From NCBI RefSeq assembly GCF_011761355.1, contig NZ_JAASRW010000003.1, forward strand, positions 62,001 through 126,000: 64,000 nt of DNA. Reading direction: 5' to 3'. The position numbers were made by a program, and so were the translations under genes. Origin of the DNA: Paenibacillus lupini. Lineage in GTDB: Bacteria; Bacillota; Bacilli; Paenibacillales; Paenibacillaceae. Shown here one piece after another: positions 51,607-60,165 of this stretch. The notes beneath the pieces are model-generated. The model made no database searches. It worked only from the letters and a program-made list of their open reading frames with translations, and had not been told where the DNA came from. Positions within the stretch are counted from its first letter, which is position 1. Each line of letters starts with the position of its first letter.

Positions 51607-51632
51607 GGTCGGGCACGCTTTAGTGACCGGCC
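51607..51632 (+). terminator. Possible terminator hairpin before the HerA cassette
   Basis: Arms GGTCGGGCAC and GTGACCGGCC with one mismatch and a 6-nt loop, followed by TAAGTTTATG. Weak T tail. Confidence 0.35.
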
Positions 51633-51697
51633 TAAGTTTATGCCTAGGTAAAAAACAAATAAGAGAGAGAACTAAGAAAAAAATGGAGGGTAATAAC

Positions 51698-51724
51698 ATG
51701 TGGAGGTATAAAAGTGGGAAATGA
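51698..51724 (+). CDS. Possible 8-codon leader ORF overlapping the next gene start
   Basis: ATG 51698 behind GGAGGG encodes MWRYKSGK and stops at 51722-51724, inside the 5' end of the 51714 gene in another frame. It could couple or regulate translation of the nuclease gene. Confidence 0.25.
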   Translation: MWRYKSGK

Positions 51725-52865
51725 TAGTGTCGTTGTTGAAGATAATTATGATGGTGGATACTACGCCATAAAAGGTTTCCTTTATCAGTTTGATTCAACT
51801 TTATTGACTATACTTAAAAATCCGAATATTGATGTAAAATTTGAACAAGTTCAGGATATTTCATATGAAGACTATGTTATACAAGTTAAGCATAAAGAAT
51901 CTCAAACTTATTCAGATAGTAAAATTAGAAAACCCGTGTTACAACTAATGAATTTATTTCAAAAAGATACTGAGAAAAAATATGCTTTATATTGTTATTT
52001 TAAGGATAAGCCAATACTAGAAAAAAATTTAAAGTTGAGTGAACTGGATAGTATCTTAGGAGCAGAAAAAAAGAATTATAAGCGTCCATTAAAAATTAAG
52101 TTTATACAAAATTTTGTAATAAAATTTTCGCACGACTATAGCGGACAATTCCTTGAAACTATAGAATTAATTAAAAAAACATATAGTTGCAAAGATAATG
52201 AAACGGCTGTTTACTATCACTCTATTTTTCGTTCAAAGCTGTTGGAAATGGCTATACAAAATAGAGACGAGCGCCAGCTAAACAGCGGTTTGTTAAGTTC
52301 ACTTTTAAGTAACGTCAAAAGCGTTGTATTTCACGCTGCATATGCTGATTATCTAAGCAAAGAGAAGTATGAGGGAATTGTTAAAAAAATGTTTTTTACT
52401 TTAAAAAAAATGAATATTGATAATTATGAGAGACTATTTATTATCCCAGTGGATGACATGAGCAATGAAATAGTTCTTTTAACTATCATTGGTAGAATTT
52501 TTCAAAAATTTCATCGTCCTGATAAATCTCCACCACCATACGTTGTGTTTAAAAACATAAAACTTGAGAAGTTAAACTTGATAAAAAGAACTTTAATAGA
52601 TAGAGAAATCATATTTAATGATGGTACTTACTTTAATGGTGATAAGTTTAGATTAAACAAATTAACTTCGCATGATAAAAGTGTCATGGTAAAAATTGTT
52701 GAAAATAAAGAACTTGAAGAGATAATGTCAGCAGTTTCTTTTCAAGAAGTGTACCAATTCTATTTTGATTCTTTAACAATGATTAATGAAGAAAATCTTA
52801 AGAAATCAAGACACTATCAAATACAGATAGATGAAGTCGAGCAAATAACTAAAATGATAACATAG
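51714..52865 (+). CDS. DUF4297/Cap4-like predicted nuclease
   Basis: A 383-residue AT-rich-coded protein starting at GTG, seven bases after GGAGGT. The N-terminal 70 residues show a DUF4297-like endonuclease pattern: GGYYAIKGFLYQFDSTLL, then E44 and D48 in FEQVQDIS and the Q57-x-K59 of YVIQVKHKE. This matches the PD-(D/E)xK core of Cap4-type DNases. The remaining 300 residues are helical and likely form the assembly or sensing part. It lies 13 bases ahead of a HerA-like ATPase gene. Nuclease plus HerA pairs of this kind are known phage-defence systems; the family call is by motif and context. Confidence 0.75.
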   Translation: MGNDSVVVEDNYDGGYYAIKGFLYQFDSTLLTILKNPNIDVKFEQVQDISYEDYVIQVKHKESQTYSDSKIRKPVLQLMNLFQKDTEKKYALYCYFKDKPILEKNLKLSELDSILGAEKKNYKRPLKIKFIQNFVIKFSHDYSGQFLETIELIKKTYSCKDNETAVYYHSIFRSKLLEMAIQNRDERQLNSGLLSSLLSNVKSVVFHAAYADYLSKEKYEGIVKKMFFTLKKMNIDNYERLFIIPVDDMSNEIVLLTIIGRIFQKFHRPDKSPPPYVVFKNIKLEKLNLIKRTLIDREIIFNDGTYFNGDKFRLNKLTSHDKSVMVKIVENKELEEIMSAVSFQEVYQFYFDSLTMINEENLKKSRHYQIQIDEVEQITKMIT

Positions 52866-52878
52866 GGGGCATATTTAA

Positions 52879-54621
52879 ATGGAGTATTTTGAAGTGGCAA
52901 ATAAACTAGCGAGGGTTATTTCTGTACTTCCTAATAAAATTAAAATTGAAGTAAATGATATCGAGAGATTTAAATTGGAAAGTGAAAGGTTTTCAGTTGG
53001 TACTTATTTAAGGGTATCTGATAGTGAAGATTGTGCACTAATATGTATTATAGAGAACTTTTCAATTCAAAAAACTGAAAGAGGAATTAATGAGTATATA
53101 TTAGAGGCAATGCCTATTGGTTTTTTAGATTCAGATGGTACTTTTACAAGGGGGGGGAACAATATTGCAATACCTCCCACAGATGTTGAACCTGCTAAAA
53201 TGAGTGAAATTCAAGCTATATATGAGGCTGTTGAAACTGAAAAAAGATTTTGTTTTTCTTCATTGTCCCAAGATTCAAATATTAAAGTTCCGGTAAATGG
53301 AAATAAATTCTTTAATAAACATATTGCAGTTGTAGGCTCAACTGGTTCGGGGAAATCGCATACTGTTGCAAAAATTCTGCAGAGTGCTATTTCCGCAAGA
53401 GAAGAAGATAATGATTTCCAAGGTTTAAATAATTCGCACATAGTTTTATTTGATATACATTCGGAATACCTAACTGCATTCCCTCAGGCTAATTACATTG
53501 ACATTAACAATTTAGTTCTCCCATATTGGCTCATGAACAGTGAAGAACTACAAGAATTATTTATAGATACAGAGGCAAATGACCATAACCAACGGAACGT
53601 ATTTAAAGAGGCTGTAGTACTTAACAAAATAAAACATAACCCAACAGTCAATCCTAAACATATTACATATGATGCTCCGTATAAATTTAGTGTTAATGAA
53701 GTACTCATCTATATTCAAAACAAAAATAATAATCGTAAAAATAAATCTAATAAAATTGTTTGGAAAGGCATCGATGATACTGAAGAACTTGTAATAAACC
53801 AAGATAATATTAACTTGATGTTTGAACATATATTAGAACCTGCCTCCTCTGCAAGCTCCAATGGTCCAAATTATGGGGATTTTTTAAATTTTATCTCTAG
53901 GATGGAGAATAAGCTTAATGATGAGAGGTTAGCTTTTTTATTAAGGAATAAGGCCGAGGCCATCGGATTTAGAGAAGCGATTACTCAATTTTTAGGGTAT
54001 GATGTAAAAAATGGATCTGAAACAAACAATCATAATATGACTATTATTGATTTAAGTGGAGTACCTTTTGAGGTCTTAAGTATTACTGTTTCACTTATTT
54101 CTCGTTTATTATTTGAATATGGTTATTATTTCAAAAAGAGTTTTAGTAATGATACTGATAAAACACCTTTGTTGCTTGTCTATGAAGAAGCACATAAATA
54201 TGTTCCGAAAGTCCAATCAGCAAGGTATAATTCTTGCCGCGTCTCTATTGAACGTATAGCGAAAGAAGGTAGGAAGTATGGTGTCTCAGCAATGATAGTT
54301 AGTCAGAGACCCTCTGAAATATCGGAGACTATATTTTCTCAGTGTAATAATTTTATTGCAATGCGATTAACCAACCCAGATGATCAAAACTATGTTAAAC
54401 GTTTATTACCAGATAACTTAGGCCCTCTTACAGATTCACTTGCGACCCTAAAAGAAGGTGAGGCCATACTAATTGGTGATTCCATTATAATGCCTTCACT
54501 TGTTACTATTGATAAGTGTGAACAAACACCTTCGTCGAATGATATAAATTATTTGCAAGAATGGAAAAAGCCTTGGAGCCAAGTAGATTTTGAGGCATTA
54601 GAGAGCAGTTGGATTAACTAA
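52879..54621 (+). CDS. HerA-like hexameric DNA translocase ATPase (DUF87)
   Basis: A 580-residue protein. N-terminal HAS-barrel-like region (about 1-100), then the HerA/FtsK-type ATPase with Walker A at 153-160 (GSTGSGKS), FDIHSEY at about 191, Walker B at 431-437 (LLLVYEE) followed by AHKYVP, and a SQRPSEIS motif. A large helical insertion (about 215-370) is present. HerA proteins form hexamers that pair with a nuclease. Here the partners are the preceding DUF4297-like protein and possibly the following PD-(D/E)xK-like one. Coding is strongly AT-rich. AGGGGGC precedes the ATG. Confidence 0.9.
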   Translation: MEYFEVANKLARVISVLPNKIKIEVNDIERFKLESERFSVGTYLRVSDSEDCALICIIENFSIQKTERGINEYILEAMPIGFLDSDGTFTRGGNNIAIPPTDVEPAKMSEIQAIYEAVETEKRFCFSSLSQDSNIKVPVNGNKFFNKHIAVVGSTGSGKSHTVAKILQSAISAREEDNDFQGLNNSHIVLFDIHSEYLTAFPQANYIDINNLVLPYWLMNSEELQELFIDTEANDHNQRNVFKEAVVLNKIKHNPTVNPKHITYDAPYKFSVNEVLIYIQNKNNNRKNKSNKIVWKGIDDTEELVINQDNINLMFEHILEPASSASSNGPNYGDFLNFISRMENKLNDERLAFLLRNKAEAIGFREAITQFLGYDVKNGSETNNHNMTIIDLSGVPFEVLSITVSLISRLLFEYGYYFKKSFSNDTDKTPLLLVYEEAHKYVPKVQSARYNSCRVSIERIAKEGRKYGVSAMIVSQRPSEISETIFSQCNNFIAMRLTNPDDQNYVKRLLPDNLGPLTDSLATLKEGEAILIGDSIIMPSLVTIDKCEQTPSSNDINYLQEWKKPWSQVDFEALESSWIN

Positions 54622-54670
54622 ATAGATAAACAATAGATTTGAGGTGGGGACTGTAAAGGAATTAATAACC

Positions 54671-55186
54671 ATGTTTGAGAAAGCCAATAATTTATTTCTT
54701 TTAGAGCAGAGTAAATTAATCATAAGTGGAGTTTCTGAACGAACACTATGTGGAGCATTAATGATTTATCTTCATGATCAAATTAAAGAAACAACGTACT
54801 CAGGTTATTATGTGGATATTGAGTATAACAGAAACAATGGGAAATTAAAGACGATTATAAATGAGAATGTTGAAGTTATACGGATAAATTGCGATATAAT
54901 AATTCATAGTAGGGGAGAAAACATCAATAAAGATAATTTAATTGCTATAGAGATGAAGAAATCAGTTAGTGGAAAAAAAGAAAAAATTAAAGATAAGAAT
55001 AGGTTAATTGCTTTAACTAAAGATAGCTTTGATGACATATGGGCATTTGATGGAACAAATTTTCCCGAGCATGTTTGTGGATACAGACTAGGGGTTTATT
55101 ATGAAGTCAACGCTGTAAATAGGAATGTATTAATTGAATATTACCTAAAAGGGAAGTTGTTTATTACAAAAGAGATTGTTTTTTAA
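54671..55186 (+). CDS. Predicted PD-(D/E)xK-type nuclease-like protein
   Basis: A protein of about 171 residues. The motif set SERTLCGALMIYLHDQ, YYVDIEYNRN, INCDIIIHSRG (D75) and NLIAIEMKKS (E94, K96) has the order and spacing of a restriction-endonuclease-like fold (E...D...ExK). ATG at 54671 is preferred, ten bases after AAAGGA; GTG 54644 in the same frame has no ribosome-binding site. It is the third gene after the DUF4297-like and HerA-like genes, same strand, same AT-rich composition, with its own strong terminator after it. It may be a second nuclease or an accessory of the HerA system. Confidence 0.65.
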   Translation: MFEKANNLFLLEQSKLIISGVSERTLCGALMIYLHDQIKETTYSGYYVDIEYNRNNGKLKTIINENVEVIRINCDIIIHSRGENINKDNLIAIEMKKSVSGKKEKIKDKNRLIALTKDSFDDIWAFDGTNFPEHVCGYRLGVYYEVNAVNRNVLIEYYLKGKLFITKEIVF

Positions 55187-55219
55187 TTTGCTTTTTTATT
55201 TCCTGTATTATTTCTCTAG

Positions 55220-55265
55220 CATCTACTGATTCTTCTTATGGTCAGTAGATGTTTTGTTTTTTAAG
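55220..55265 (+). terminator. Terminator of the HerA cassette
   Basis: Arms CATCTACTGA and TCAGTAGATG are followed by TTTTGTTTTTT. Confidence 0.85.
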
Positions 55266-55333
55266 GTATTAAGTTTTTTTTATTTTCTACTGCATATTTG
55301 AAAATAATTAAAACTATTTTTGAGGTGCTCCCC

Positions 55334-58300
55334 ATGAAACAAGGTCTCTACGAACAACTCATCAACAACGTAACCTTACAGCAGCTAACTTCACTGGACA
55401 CCTCTGCTTATGACATTGGTAAAGAAGCACTCGATCCAGAAGAAGCACGAAAGCTGCTTTCCAACTATATTGCTACCGTTACACGCAGGGCCTTAAAAGC
55501 CGTACGGGAGAACTCCGACACTGACGAAGAAGCTGTGCTCGCCCAGGTCCGTGCTTGTAACGACATTATCTCTACTCTCAAAAAAACATTAGACCAGCAA
55601 GACTATGAAGAGTTGCAGCTCGCTGAACAAGGGGAAGTGTTGACCTATGTTTATGCAAAGCTCAACTCTATTCGTGCTGTTAAAGAAGAGAAGGTGCTTC
55701 GCCCGACAACTCCTTTGTCACAGAGCTCGCTCTTTACAGGCTCACATGCCGAGCCCAACATGCTAAGCGAACTGAAGCATGAGATCCTGACTTCGGATAG
55801 CATTGATTTCCTAGTGTCCTTCATCAAGTGGAGTGGGCTCCGTTGTATGATTGAGCAACTCGAGCAGTTTACGTCTAGAGGCGGGAAGTTTCGGGTCATT
55901 ACAACCACATATATGGAAGCGACAGATTATAAGGCAATTATGGAGCTGAGCAAGCTGCCGAATACGGAGATCAAAATCTCCTACGACTCCACTCGGACGA
56001 GGCTGCATGCGAAGGCTTATGTCTTCAAGCGGGATACCGGTTTTACGACGGCATATGTGGGTTCTTCGAATCTTTCCAATCCGGCTCTTACAAGTGGTCT
56101 GGAATGGAACCTGAAGGTGACCGAGAAGGATTCCTATGACGTTCTCAAGAAGATCGAAGCTACTTTCGAGAGTTATTGGAATGATCGAGAATTCTCTGCA
56201 TTCTCAGGAGACAACCCTATCCATGAGGAACAACTTAAACAAGCCTTGGGCAAAAATCACTCCAAAGACCAAGCCCAAGATGCGATGTTCTTCAAGTTCA
56301 GTATCCAGCCTTATGATTACCAGAAGGAGATTCTTGAGAAGCTTGAGGCGGAGCGGACGTTATATGGCAGGCATAAGAATTTGCTTATAGCAGCAACTGG
56401 CGTAGGCAAAACGGTCATTTCGGCTTTTGACTATCGACGATTTGCTCAGCGTAATCCGCAACGTGCGCGACTCCTGTTCGTTGCTCATCGCGAGGAGATT
56501 CTGAAGCAAAGCTTGGACACGTTCCGTTTTATTTTGAAGGATCTGAACTTTGGGGATCTGCACGTGGGCGGGAATCAAGCGAAGGCGCTTGATCATCTTT
56601 TTATAAGTATTCAGAGCCTGAACTCGATGAAGTTAACGGAGATTACGACGCCGGATTACTACGATTTTATTATCGTCGATGAATTCCACCATGCGGCAGC
56701 ACCTTCTTACCAGAAGCTGCTAGCCCATTATCAGCCTCAAATCCTATTGGGCTTAACGGCTACGCCGGAGCGGATGGATGGCAAGGATCTTCTACGCTAT
56801 TTTGATGATACGATTGCGGCCGAGATCCGGCTGACCGATGCCATTGATCGTAAGCTGCTAAGTCCTTTTCAATATTTTGGCGTAAGTGATCATGTGGATC
56901 TCTCGCAGGTGAAGTGGACGAGACGTGGGTACGACCAGTCCGAGCTGGAGAACCTGTTTACCAACAACAAAATCCGTGCGACCCAAATCATTAACAGCTT
57001 GAAGAAGTATGTGACCGATCTTGATGAGGTAAAAGGGCTTGGTTTCTGCGTTGGAGTCGAGCATGCACTTTATATGGCAAAGGTGTTCAATGAAGCTGGT
57101 CTTCCTTCCATTGCTTTGCATGGTGGTTCGAGTGATGGGGATCGGGATCAGGTAAAGGGCCGGCTTGTCCGTGGCGAGATCAAAATGATCTTTGTCGTAG
57201 ACCTCTACAACGAAGGTGTAGATATTCCGGAAGTAAACACGGTTCTGTTTCTTCGTCCAACGGAAAGCTTAACCGTATTCCTTCAGCAGCTAGGTCGGGG
57301 ATTACGTCTGGCAGAAGGCAAAGAGTGCTTAACTGTGCTAGATTTTATCGGACAAGCTCATAAGGAATATAACTTCCAGGACAAGCTTCGAGCCTTACTC
57401 GGCAAGACGAAGCATTCTGTTCAACACTACGTGGAGAATGGCTTCTCTAGTCTCCCGAGAGGCAGCTTTATTCAATTGGAGAAGGTTGCTCGCGACTACA
57501 TCCTTAAGAGCTTGAAGCAAGCGACTAATAACCGTCGAAGCTTAATTCATAAGATGAAGTATTTTGAAGGGGACACGGGGCAAAAGCTTACCATCGCCAA
57601 TTTCCTGCGTTATCACGGACTTAGCATTCAGGAGTTATATGGTGGCCGGACAGGTAACCGCACCTTCCGTGGTTTAATGGTAGAAGCAGAACTTATGGAG
57701 CCATTCGAATTCGAAAACGGTGAGTATTTAACGAAGCGAATTCCTGCCCTGTTAAGCCTCAATTCACGGAGACTATTGCGATTTCTTATTGCGTATCTCT
57801 CTGGGGAAAAACAAGCCGTTACCGAAGAAGAGCAACTTATGCTGAATCTGTTCTATTATACGTTTTATCGGTCTGAGCCTAAGAAGCATGGCTTCGAGAC
57901 AATAGAGCAAGGCATTCGGTCCATTGTGGCCTGTCCACAGTTCCGTGAGGAGATAATAGAGATTCTTCAATATAACGAGTCGCATATTAGTTTCGTTGAT
58001 GAGTCGAATGCCTTCCCATATTCTTGTCCTTTAGATGTGCATTGCAGCTATTCTACGGATCAGGTGCTTGCCGCGTTTGGTTATTGGAATGAGGAGAAGT
58101 CACCAGCTTTTCGTGAGGGGGTCAAATACTTCGACGACAAAGAAACGGATATTTTCTTCATCACATTAAATAAGTCAGATAAAGATTTTTCGCCTTCTAC
58201 GCTCTATGAGGACTACGCGATTAACGAGCGGTTGTTCCATTGGCAAACACAGAGCCGTACGTCTGAAGAGTCGAAAACCGCACAAAGATATATTCATCAT

Positions 58301-58495
58301 CGTCAGCTCGGGACTCGTATTTGCTTGTTTGTTCGGGAATACAAGGAAGAGAATAACTACACTTCTCCATTTGTTTTCCTGGGTGAAGCGGAGTATGTCA
58401 GACATGAAGGCAATAAGCCAATGAGCTTCGTGTGGAGGCTCAAGACAGAAATGCCGCCAGCCCTTGTGCCAGCGGCGAACAAAGCGATTGTTTAG
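55334..58495 (+). CDS. PLD-nuclease/SF2 helicase fusion with DUF3427 C-terminus
   Basis: A 1053-residue protein. A helical N-terminus (1-125) leads to a phospholipase D-like domain (about 140-285) with one HxK motif, H225 and K227 (RLHAKAYVF), then GSSNLS. A superfamily II helicase follows: Walker A K359 (AATGVGKT), DEFHH at 449-453, GLTATPER, and motif VI QQLGRGLR. The C-terminal third looks like DUF3427 (SFIQLEKVARDYILKSLK, and YFDDKETDIFFITLNKS near the end). ATG 55334 follows GAGGTGC. It resembles restriction or defence helicases. Its composition is normal for the window, unlike the AT-rich cassette before it. A NUDIX gene follows directly. Confidence 0.9.
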   Translation: MKQGLYEQLINNVTLQQLTSLDTSAYDIGKEALDPEEARKLLSNYIATVTRRALKAVRENSDTDEEAVLAQVRACNDIISTLKKTLDQQDYEELQLAEQGEVLTYVYAKLNSIRAVKEEKVLRPTTPLSQSSLFTGSHAEPNMLSELKHEILTSDSIDFLVSFIKWSGLRCMIEQLEQFTSRGGKFRVITTTYMEATDYKAIMELSKLPNTEIKISYDSTRTRLHAKAYVFKRDTGFTTAYVGSSNLSNPALTSGLEWNLKVTEKDSYDVLKKIEATFESYWNDREFSAFSGDNPIHEEQLKQALGKNHSKDQAQDAMFFKFSIQPYDYQKEILEKLEAERTLYGRHKNLLIAATGVGKTVISAFDYRRFAQRNPQRARLLFVAHREEILKQSLDTFRFILKDLNFGDLHVGGNQAKALDHLFISIQSLNSMKLTEITTPDYYDFIIVDEFHHAAAPSYQKLLAHYQPQILLGLTATPERMDGKDLLRYFDDTIAAEIRLTDAIDRKLLSPFQYFGVSDHVDLSQVKWTRRGYDQSELENLFTNNKIRATQIINSLKKYVTDLDEVKGLGFCVGVEHALYMAKVFNEAGLPSIALHGGSSDGDRDQVKGRLVRGEIKMIFVVDLYNEGVDIPEVNTVLFLRPTESLTVFLQQLGRGLRLAEGKECLTVLDFIGQAHKEYNFQDKLRALLGKTKHSVQHYVENGFSSLPRGSFIQLEKVARDYILKSLKQATNNRRSLIHKMKYFEGDTGQKLTIANFLRYHGLSIQELYGGRTGNRTFRGLMVEAELMEPFEFENGEYLTKRIPALLSLNSRRLLRFLIAYLSGEKQAVTEEEQLMLNLFYYTFYRSEPKKHGFETIEQGIRSIVACPQFREEIIEILQYNESHISFVDESNAFPYSCPLDVHCSYSTDQVLAAFGYWNEEKSPAFREGVKYFDDKETDIFFITLNKSDKDFSPSTLYEDYAINERLFHWQTQSRTSEESKTAQRYIHHRQLGTRICLFVREYKEENNYTSPFVFLGEAEYVRHEGNKPMSFVWRLKTEMPPALVPAANKAIV

Positions 58496-58507
58496 GACGT
58501 GAAGGAT

Positions 58508-58894
58508 ATGATTGAGGTTGCTGCAGCTATTATAGAAAATGGGCAAGGTCAGATTTTAATCGCGAGAAGGAAGCAAGGGAAGTCGCAAGCGGGCATGTGG
58601 GAGTTCCCCGGCGGCAAGATTGAAGTGGGCGAAACAACAGAAGATTGCCTGAGGCGGGAGCTGCTTGAGGAGATGAACATCGGGATCAACCCTTACGCGT
58701 ATTTCGGGGTCAATGATCACCACTACGGCTCCACGCATATCCGTCTTATTGCTTACAAAGCGACTTTCATGAGCGGTGAGATTGAATTAGTCGATCATGA
58801 TGAGTACCGCTGGATCAATATCGCGGAGCTCAAGGAGTTTACTTTTGCCCCGGCAGATATTCCGTTCGTAGAGATGCTGGAAGAAGGGGAGTAG
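58508..58894 (+). CDS. NUDIX hydrolase, MutT-like
   Basis: A protein of about 128 residues with the complete NUDIX box: GGKIEVGETTEDCLRRELLE followed by EMNIGI (GX5EX7REUXEEXGU pattern, with M in place of the usual G). The N-terminus MIEVAAAIIENGQGQILIAR and WEFPGG are MutT-type; family members hydrolyse nucleoside triphosphates such as 8-oxo-dGTP or other dNTPs. ATG 58508 follows GAAGG; a GTG three codons earlier is possible. It starts 12 bases after the helicase stop, so the two are co-transcribed. Confidence 0.92.
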   Translation: MIEVAAAIIENGQGQILIARRKQGKSQAGMWEFPGGKIEVGETTEDCLRRELLEEMNIGINPYAYFGVNDHHYGSTHIRLIAYKATFMSGEIELVDHDEYRWINIAELKEFTFAPADIPFVEMLEEGE

Positions 58895-58946
58895 CATGGA
58901 GGTTAAGGAGCTTACCAATAAAATAGCAACATACTTATTGCAGAGT

Positions 58947-58980
58947 AGCCTGTTGACAATTGTCAATAGGCTTTTGTTTA
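58947..58980 (+). terminator. Terminator of the helicase-NUDIX operon
   Basis: Stem AGCCTGTTGACAA/TTGTCAATAGGCT is followed by TTTTGTTTATTTT. Confidence 0.8.
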
Positions 58981-59096
58981 TTTTAAATGTTATAAACATT
59001 ACACGTGAGTTATTAAGGAATAAAGTAATTTCCTATAAAAATTTACCAGTAATTAGCCGATAGTTATTTGTGAATACAAATTATGGGGGAGTTAAA

Positions 59097-59858
59097 ATGA
59101 AAGACAAATTCAAAGGTTTATTTGCTGGCTTGCTATTGGGGACAATGATTACAGGTGGCACAATCTATGCTGCAAGCACTAAGAGTATTCAAGTTACGTT
59201 TGACAATTTTAAATTTATGGTAGATGGGGTGCAAAAGAAGCCTTCAACGGGACAACCATTCTTCTATCAGGGATCAACTTATGTTCCATTAAGATTTGCA
59301 GCAGAAGCTACAGGGGAAGATATTCAATATGACAGCAAGAACAAAACCATTTGGATAGGAAAAAAAGTAGGAAGCTTTAAATATTTATCTGAAATGGATT
59401 ATGCTAGAGCAGAGGGCATTGCAACAAAGATGGATACGTCAGGCTTTTATCAACAATTCTTCGTCGATCATTGGAATGATACTTTTAATAGTCAGCACGG
59501 ATCTTTGAAAATAGCTAGTAAGGAGTATCTTCACGGTTTCGCAGCAGACCTAGGTCGTGTTTATGAGGATGAGACTGCAACCCTCTATTACAATTTAGAT
59601 GGCAAATACTCTAAATTAACAGGATTTGTCGGAATTGACGATATCTCTAAAAATTCAGCTAGTTCGGGCTATTTGACTATATATGGGGATGATACAGAAT
59701 TGTATAAAAGTAATGGCCTGGTAGGAGGAGACTACGCGGTACCTGTAGATATTGATTTAAAAGGAGTCGCAAAACTTAAAATTGAATTTAGCATTAATAT
59801 GAATGGTGATAATGATTCTGCGGCAGTAGATCTCGTTGAGGCAAAAATCATTCAATAA
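59097..59858 (+). CDS. Secreted stalk-domain plus NPCBM-like protein
   Basis: A 253-residue exported protein. The signal peptide (1-24, GLLLGTMITGGTIYAAS) precedes a copper amine oxidase N-terminal-like stalk domain (about 25-80: VDGVQKKPSTGQPFFYQGST, then YVPLRFAAEATG). The C-terminal part (about 120-253) looks like an NPCBM carbohydrate-binding module: KEYLHGFAADLGRVYEDETA, LYYNLDGKYSKLTGFVGID, then DGDTELYKS-like GDDTELYKS. ATG 59097 follows GGGGGAG. It could bind cell-wall or environmental polysaccharide. It is monocistronic. Confidence 0.85.
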   Translation: MKDKFKGLFAGLLLGTMITGGTIYAASTKSIQVTFDNFKFMVDGVQKKPSTGQPFFYQGSTYVPLRFAAEATGEDIQYDSKNKTIWIGKKVGSFKYLSEMDYARAEGIATKMDTSGFYQQFFVDHWNDTFNSQHGSLKIASKEYLHGFAADLGRVYEDETATLYYNLDGKYSKLTGFVGIDDISKNSASSGYLTIYGDDTELYKSNGLVGGDYAVPVDIDLKGVAKLKIEFSINMNGDNDSAAVDLVEAKIIQ

Positions 59859-59980
59859 ATTAGAGTAATTGATTAACTTATCTCTCTAGAGGGATTATTC
59901 ATTACGTGCGCTTATCCATCATCACAACAGTCAGATAGTTCGACATGAATACAACTACGAGAGTCGAAATAATAATAGAG

Positions 59981-60020
59981 TGTCACGCAATCAGTAGATC
60001 TGGTTCGCGTGACATTTTTT
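59981..60020 (+). terminator. Terminator downstream of the stalk/NPCBM gene
   Basis: Arms TGTCACGC and GCGTGACA followed by TTTTTT. It lies 122 bases beyond the stop codon. Confidence 0.75.
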
Positions 60021-60052
60021 AGTTTGTATACGTTTTATGGTTTAACCATTGA

Positions 60053-60102
60053 AGTTAGTATGTTATTATGTGGGTATTAATCAACATATGTGTATACTAA
60101 CT
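60053..60102 (+). promoter_or_regulatory. Inverted repeat upstream of the rhamnosidase gene
   Basis: AGTTAGTAT (60053-60061) and ATACTAACT (60094-60102) are perfect 9-bp inverted arms about 41 bp apart. A regulator could bind both. No clear -35/-10 pair is assigned. Confidence 0.4.
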
Positions 60103-60112
60103 TATCTTTTTT

Positions 60113-60128
60113 TTGAAAGCGAATACAT
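60113..60128 (+). promoter_or_regulatory. cre-like CcpA site upstream of the rhamnosidase gene
   Basis: TTGAAAGCGAATACAT fits every position of WTGNAANCGNWNNCAW. It lies 38-53 bases before the ATG, where CcpA would block transcription. Confidence 0.65.
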
Positions 60129-60165
60129 TTCTTTTATCCTTAATCAGTAGAAGGGGACTACGATC

